From positions 2,976,001 through 3,040,000 of the forward strand of contig JAALGY010000031.1 of NCBI GenBank assembly GCA_032358165.1: DNA of 64,000 nt, in the 5' to 3' direction. The stretch is from Diplosphaera chodatii (taxonomy: Eukaryota; Chlorophyta; Trebouxiophyceae; Prasiolales; Stichococcaceae). Shown in pieces: positions 58,663 through 64,000 of this stretch (its first letter is position 1; the number at the start of each line of letters is the position of its first letter). A model generated the notes under the pieces. It did not search any database. It was not told the DNA's origin and worked only from the letters and a program-made list of their open reading frames with translations. The translations under genes were made by a program, and so were the position numbers.

Positions 58663-60149
58663 ATGGATCCGGCCACAGGCAGCAGCTCCCCCAGCGGCCG
58701 CAGCTCGGCGCAGCCGGTGGAGTGCCCCCGGTCTCCTTCTGCGAAGGGGATGCAGCCGGAAGACTCCAGTCCCCGGTCGCCCCTGGCGCTGGACGCCGCC
58801 CGCAGCCCAGCCAGCAACCCGCTGGAGCACGTCATCGTCACAGACAGCCCGCCCCACAAGCAGCTCCAGGTGAGGGGCTTCCCAGGTCGTTTGCACGGCG
58901 CAGACGCAGTCCTTCTCTCACGTGTAGCACGCGGCCCGGTTCTGTGCCGCGATCGCAGCTCGGCGCGCACGTCGGTTGGTGTGGGCTCAGGATCTTCAGC
59001 ATACAGAGGTCAGGCCGAGTGTGCCAGGATGTATAGCCTGTCAAGGCTCAGGCTTTTGCAGTTTGAAGCTGGCTCGCACTTGGCATCGACCCCTAACACC
59101 GTGGGCAGCTGCGGGCTCCGTGGGGTGTGGAGTAGCTTGCAAATCACTTCGGTTGTGCCTCTTTGGAGTTGTGCCAGCGCTATTCTGGCGACGCGCCGCC
59201 ACCACGAAGATGCCTCCGCCCGAAGTCTGCATCTGATGTACATCGTGCAACCGGCAGCCTGGTCTGAGCTGCAAACTCTGCCTCCGTTGGACATGCCTTG
59301 ATAACACACTGAACCAGTGCAAAACAGAAACGCCGCCGACCCTGTTGTTTGCTCCTGGCCCGGCAGGCCGGCGCCTTTGCCAGCAGCACCCCCAGGAGCG
59401 CGCTGCCCGCCTTCTTGCAGCCTCTGGCGGCGGTGCTGCAGCGCTGCGTGGACCTCAACGCCGCCGTCTGCCCGCCGGCCAACGGCAGCACAGCAGCAGC
59501 AGCAGCAGCTCAGGAGCGCACGCCTTTCCATGGCATGCGCCCGCCGCCGATCCGCATTGCAGCATATATGGAGCGGATAGCCAAGTATGCAAAGTGCAGC
59601 CCGGTGTGCTTCATCATGGCGGAGACTTACATGGAGCGTCTTGCAGAGGGCGACGAGGCGCTGCGGCCGGGTCCCCTGAACGTGCACCGGCTGCTGCTGA
59701 CTGGCGTGCTGCTGGCCGCGAAGCTCATGGACGACCACTACTACAACAACGCCTACTACGCCAAGATTGGCGGCGTGGCGCTCGAGGAGCTCAACAGCCT
59801 GGAGCTAACGATGATGCAGCAGCTGGGGTGGCAGCTGCGCGTGGGCGCGCTGCCGATCACGCAGACGCTGGCGCACGTGAATGCGACCGCGGACGGCCCC
59901 GACGCCCAGCTGGCGGTGCGGTTCAGGCCGCTGCTGCGGCCGGCGGCAATTGCAGCCATACACGCAACGGCAGCCATGCAGCCGCCACTGGCGGCTCCAG
60001 CATGGTCAGAGGGGCACACGGCAGCTGGCAGCGTCGACAGCCGTGCCGCGGCTGTGGCATACCCCGAGCAGCAGCGGCGCAGCAGCCTGGACTGCAGGGT
60101 GGCCGCGTGCGTCATGCCCTTCGTCTCCAGCGGCATCGCCGCCCACTGA
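58663..60149 (+). CDS. U/P-type cyclin (PHO80-like)
   Basis: Two exons: 58663-58869 and 59368-60149, about 329 residues. Exon 1 is Ser/Pro-rich with several SP sites (possible CDK phosphorylation) and ends in HVIVTDSPPHKQLQ. Exon 2 holds the cyclin box of the PHO80 family: PPIRIAAYMERIAKYAKCSP, FIMAETYMERL, NVHRLLLTGVLLAAKLMDD, YYNNAYYAKIGGVALEELNS and LELTMMQQLGWQLRV. In plants these cyclins pair with CDKA and link nutrient or phosphate status to division. In yeast, PHO80 pairs with PHO85. A pure CAG run (about 59492-59509) encodes Ala codons in this frame. The last 90 residues are Ala-rich and unconserved. TGTAA follows at 60545. Confidence 0.9.
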
Positions 60150-60544
60150 GCGGCAGCCTTGCCCAGTGCGGTGCAAAGCCCAATCACAGCCTGCGCGCAG
60201 TACAGGCAAGCGCAGGCTGGTGCCTAGGTTCAACACGTCGCTGGGGTGTTGGCCCGCGGTGTCCGTCCTTGATGACATAGTGCGTCAGGGTTAGTTGTTG
60301 TGTATCGGCAGGAATGCTGTGGTTTATAGGACGTGTCTTGATGATGCTAACGTCTTCCTAGGCGTGCATTGCTTCCATCCGCAGCATCATGAAAGGCGGC
60401 AGCATTTGCTTCTTGACATTCACCTTCAGGCTGTGTGCAGTCTATTTTTGGTGTGCGTCTCTGGCTCAACATCGCCTTGCATTGCATGGCTTGCATGGAC
60501 TTTCACCATTGAGCATGATCTTGGTACACTAGACAATCTGGTGT

Positions 60545-60549
60545 TGTAA
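60545..60549 (+). terminator. Putative polyadenylation signal (TGTAA) of the cyclin gene
   Basis: TGTAA lies about 396 bases after the cyclin stop, in an otherwise gene-free 690-base convergent interval (60150-60839) that holds nothing else I can support. Confidence 0.4.
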
Positions 60550-60839
60550 TTGTGGTACTTTGCATGCATAACAAGAGCATGCATGGAGACCATTGGCAGT
60601 GCTCAAACTTTGCACCTAGCCAGCTTCAACCAGGCGGTGCTGCATGTTCACTGCCTGGCTCACAAGTGCCACTCTGAATAGGTTCACACCGTTTTTCAAC
60701 TGGGGTCAGCATGCAGCAGCTGCTCCACTGCTCACCTCAGGACGCCCTGCCGAAGCAGCAGGCTGCAACGTTTCATATCGACAACCTGCGACCATGTCGC
60801 TGCCGGCTACCTCACCCATGAAAGCCTGATCTGTGTTTG

Positions 60840-63654
60840 TCATGTCCAGGCGCTGTCGTCATCATCCAGCCTGGGCCGCTTCGCCGGCGAGGGCTCCAGC
60901 TCGCCCTCCTCCGCCTCCACCTCCCCCGACTCTGGCTCGCTGTCCGCCCCCTGCTGCGGCTCACCATGACCGCCGCCGCAGAGGTCGTGACGGCCCCCGG
61001 CCGGCGCCGAGTAGTGCGTGGCGGCGTCGGCGGAGGCGCCGCCGCTGCGCTCGCGCGAGTGCCAGCTGTCCCGCCCGCCCCCGGCGTCATGATCCACCCA
61101 ACCGCCCGCGCCGCCGGCCGCATCCGGCCCCCCCGCATCCGCCCAGCCGCCCCTGCCGCCACCCGCATCGTGGTCGACCCAGCCGCCGCCGCCGCCACCG
61201 GCACCATGATCCGCCCACGGGTCCCGCGGCGCGTCGTGGTCCACCCAGCCCTCGGGCTCGCGGTCATGCGCCCACTGCCCATGGCTGTGCTGCGGGGCCT
61301 CCTGCTGCCAGTGCGGGTGCTCCGCCTGCGAGTGGCCGTCCCAGCCGCCGCCGGCATGCTCGCGCTGCCAATCGCCGCCGTCCCAGTGCTGCTGGTGCTG
61401 CGCGCCGTCGTAGTCCCGGCTGTGGACCCGCTCTGAATAGTCCACGGCATGGCCGCTGGGTGACTCATCATGGGGCCGCCGCCGCCCGAGCTCATCTGCG
61501 TGGCTGGCGCCTGCTTCCTGCTGCTGCGGCCTCGGCTCGGCGCTGCTGCCGCCCCCCAGGTAGTCCGCCAGGCTGGGCGCCTTCCACCCGGTGCCAGGTT
61601 CGGTGATGACCTCCGCAGGCGCCGCGTCAGCCTCGCGAGGGTGAGCGTCTTCGCCGCGTCTCCTGCGATGCGGAGCACCAGGCATCAGCGGATGCGCCGC
61701 TCAAGCTTGAGGTTGCAGGCGGGCACAGCGCAGGAGTCCTACAGCCGCCGCTCCCTAATGCTGTTCGGGTTACACTCAACCAGAATGCACACCTGGACGC
61801 CTCCTGAGCCGCTGCCTTCTCCGCCCTCCTGGCTGCCGCCTGCTCTGCCTGTGCGTGCAGATTGCCCAGGCGTTATCACCACCAAGCTGCACGCTCAGGC
61901 TGCGTGTTGGCTGTTGGCTATGTGCCCAGGCAGAGGTCGTGCTCAACCAAAGAAATATAATGACGACTGAGTCCAGTCGCGCACCCTCTCACGGTTCAGG
62001 GCGGCAGCCTCACCCACGTCGATCTGCTTTGTGCGCACTTTGCGACCCAAGTGGGCGGCGCCGCGCCGGTCCTGGGCTCAGGGGTCGGTACACCTCATCA
62101 GGAGGCTGACGTAATGCGTCAACATTAACTTGGATCCAAGTGTGCTTCTGATTCTTGGACCTGGCCCAAGGCAGCAGGGTGCAGGGGTGTAAACCCGCGA
62201 CATGGGCTGAGGCGGCGGGCAGCGGCGCACCGCAATGGCAATCCGGTGCACCGGCTTTGTGGACAGGAACATGTCGGCGGCCGCCGCGGCCTTGGGCACG
62301 GCGCGGGGGCTGTGCGGAGGCGCTGCGATGCCCGTGGGCCGCTGCCCGTAGGCCGGGAGGGCCTGAGCGCCCGGCTTTGCCACCGCTGCTGAAACACCAT
62401 CCGGCTCGCCCCGGCTGCCCAGGGCACTGCCGCTGCGATCTGCCTGCAGGCGCATGCAGTGCACGACGTCAGCAGGCAGATTCTTGCAGCGGAACGGATT
62501 CTGTGGCTGACAGCGCTGAAAAGCGCCAGTCAGCAACGACCTCACCTGGCTGCCATTGGCGTGCGGCAGCTGGATCAGGGTCGGCAAGGCGTTTTGTGGA
62601 ACACCCTGGCCACTGGATGCCGACCCTGCCGGCTTCCGCGGGCGGAAGTGGCTGTGCTGCAGCGGCCGGGCGCCGCCGCCGCGGGCGGCAGCGGCGCGCG
62701 GGCTGAGGTACAGCTCCTGGCAGCGCGTGCAGCCCATGTCGAGTCAGGCCTGTGCCTGTCCATGGTGTCCATATCTCGAGGGAAACGCCGGCGTCATGTT
62801 CAGAGCAAGCAGGCCAGGCTGGCAACCTCCAGGGGGCGGAAGTCGGGGCAGGGCGCGTTGGCGTCCAGCAGCCGCTGCAGCTCTGCCATCGTGCCAGCCA
62901 CCTGCGAAATCAAGGTCTGGCTGTTGGCAACCCTTGCCAATGACATCTGCTTCATCACCCTGCACCTGGGCACACTGTCTTCAAGCGAGGCACATGAGGA
63001 CGTGCGGCATGGTGTCGCCCTCACCAGCCGAGACTCCGACACCACGGCATCCAGGTCCAGCGAGCCCGAGAAACTGCCCACGGCGCGACCAATTACACGC
63101 ACCCACTCATCATCGTCGCCCACCGCCTGCGCACACATGCAGCAGCGTCAGCCTCAAGGCGGCAGCCCGGTTACACAGCCCCACAAGATGACAGCCTCTC
63201 AGGCGCGTGTAGGATGCACGACAGATGTAAGCACGGGGGAGATTGGATCCTCCCACCTGCTCGGCAAGCGAGCGCAGCTCCTCCCGGCACGCGGCCAGCG
63301 CCTCGGGGCGCATAAAGGTCCCCGCCAGCAGCGCGCGCGCCTTGACCAGCGGCTCCAGCCCCTCGAAGCGCTTGGCGAGCGCCTGGAGGACGGCAGCATG
63401 CTTGAACCACAGCACAACTGGGTTTCAGGCATGTCCACCAGCCTTGGGCGATGTGTGCAGGCAAGTTCTGAGGTGGATCTGCTCCGCGGCACCCATCTGC
63501 TGGCAGCACTGGTTTCTGAATTGGCTGCCTTTGTTCCATCAGAAACGCAGATGCCTGCCTGTAGGTGCTCGGGCTGTAGATGGCCCGCGGCTCGGGGCGC
63601 AGACCATTCCTGTGCCAGCCGCGCGGCAGTTTGCTGACCCAGGTCCCGGCTCAT
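60840..63654 (-). CDS. NELF-A-like protein (negative elongation factor A) with W/G/D/H-rich tail
   Basis: Seven exons join in perfect phase: 63559-63654, 63257-63382, 63025-63126, 62827-62901, 62546-62716, 62231-62443, about 61793-61848, and a long last exon 60840-61662 (eight with the 56-base one). They give 553 residues, close to the roughly 530 of metazoan NELF-A. The N-terminal helical domain aligns block by block with NELF-A: LVKARALLAGTFMRPEALAA, VGDDDEWVRVIGRAVGSF, GSLDLDAVV, then AGTMAELQRLL. The segment LYLSPRA, then PLQHSHFRPRKPAGSA, corresponds to its polymerase-contacting KHFQLKRKPKSA region. The last exon is low complexity, with GGWVDHDAGGGR-type repeats, and ends in an acidic SEPESGEVEAEEGELE stretch and KRPRLDDDD. 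NELF-A tethers the pausing complex to RNA polymerase II. The first intron has a GC donor. Confidence 0.65.
61085..61262 (-). repeat. GGWVDHDAGGGR coding repeats
   Basis: In the last exon of the NELF-A-like gene the unit Gly-Trp-Val-Asp-His-Asp-Ala occurs three times (near 61250, 61170 and 61095), with related GGWADAGG and PWADHGAGG units between. The Trp residues are all next to Gly, Pro or Asp. Confidence 0.8.
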
Positions 63655-64000
63655 AGTGTCCGTTCCTCAGCACAATCAAAGGCTCAACTAGCAAGGATCA
63701 ACCCAGGTGGCTTGATCACGTGCTGCCTCGGTTATATGATCCGCCGCTACCAAAGTATGGCATTGCGCAAACTACATCAGAGCCGTCCAGCTGTTGCGAG
63801 TGTGCCGGTACGACAGGTTGCGCTTCGAGTGTTGTTCTGATGTCAGCTTCCTTGACGGCGACGGCCTTGAAGAAGCATGCAATGGCTATCGGCAGGCATG
63901 CACGACCAAGCTGGCAACGTAACAGCCGCAATGGTCACTCGCTCGCTGTGCGTGGCAGTCTGGTCGTGTAAGAAATGTAGTGAGCATCGCGAAAAGCTGC
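63655..64000. other. Upstream flank at window edge
   Basis: This is the 5' flank of the NELF-A-like gene. ORFs run on both strands to the edge, but none has recognisable content. Confidence 0.4.

Noticed and set aside
59492..59509. CAG run as polyglutamine tract
   Set aside because: In the cyclin frame the run is read as GCA, giving alanines, not glutamines.
60833..61606. 257-codon plus-strand Pro/Arg-rich ORF
   Set aside because: Mirror of the Gly/Trp/His-rich last exon of the NELF-A-like gene. The minus-strand frame joins in phase to conserved upstream exons, this one to nothing.

Overview
The window looks like a nuclear chromosome segment from a green alga (Chlorophyta, probably trebouxiophycean or a close relative). 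It is GC-rich and intron-dense, with short exons and introns that almost always end in TGCAG or GCAG. TGTAA polyadenylation-type signals lie downstream of several stops. Eukaryotic cytosolic ribosomal protein S6, a plastid-targeted protein and a plant-type sterol glucosyltransferase are present. There are no bacterial operons, rRNA, tRNA, CRISPR arrays or recognisable transposons. Gene models were built by hand from GT-AG (and several GC-AG) junctions, keeping reading phase consistent. Where every junction fits I give the exon coordinates.

Layout: 1-3562 (+) is the 3' part of VPS50/syndetin. 3986-5887 (+) is a Tudor-like plus Cys4 nuclear protein. 5936-6512 (+) is a small unknown gene. 7376-10151 (+) is a secreted, silk-like Ala/Ser-rich protein with a (PTPK)n tail. 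11507-14653 (-) is formyltetrahydrofolate deformylase PurU, whose 3' end lies in a 119-bp tandem array. 15097-20341 (-) is the UFM1 E3 ligase UFL1. 21015-23930 (+) is a NELF-E-like RRM protein. 24688-27225 (+) is a multi-pass membrane protein. 27754-29930 (+) is a protein with two GFA/CENP-V zinc domains. 30499-34355 (-) is a BTB-BACK-MATH protein. 35439-41100 (+) is sterol 3-beta-glucosyltransferase. 41837-42707 (-) is a Cys-rich secreted protein. 43795-50154 (+) is an SFI1-like centrin-binding/coiled-coil protein. 50567-51487 (-) is an intronless PP4 catalytic subunit. 52008-54368 (-) is RPS6. 54731-55896 (+) is a plastid SGGRVGG (DUF1517-like) protein. 56156-58314 (-) is RIB43A, a ciliary doublet protein. 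58663-60149 (+) is a U/P-type cyclin. 60840-63654 (-) is a NELF-A-like protein.

The most striking result is two candidate subunits of the negative elongation factor (NELF) complex, A-like and E-like, in one algal window. Land plants are generally considered to lack NELF. Other points of interest are the silk-like modular gene, amplification of the PurU 3' end, frequent GC-AG introns, ciliary/basal-body genes (RIB43A and the SFI1-like protein), and the BTB-BACK-MATH domain order. Most genes are otherwise housekeeping and unrelated in function. Four divergent pairs share short intergenic promoters: UFL1/NELF-E-like, BTB/sterol glucosyltransferase, RPS6/plastid protein and RIB43A/cyclin.
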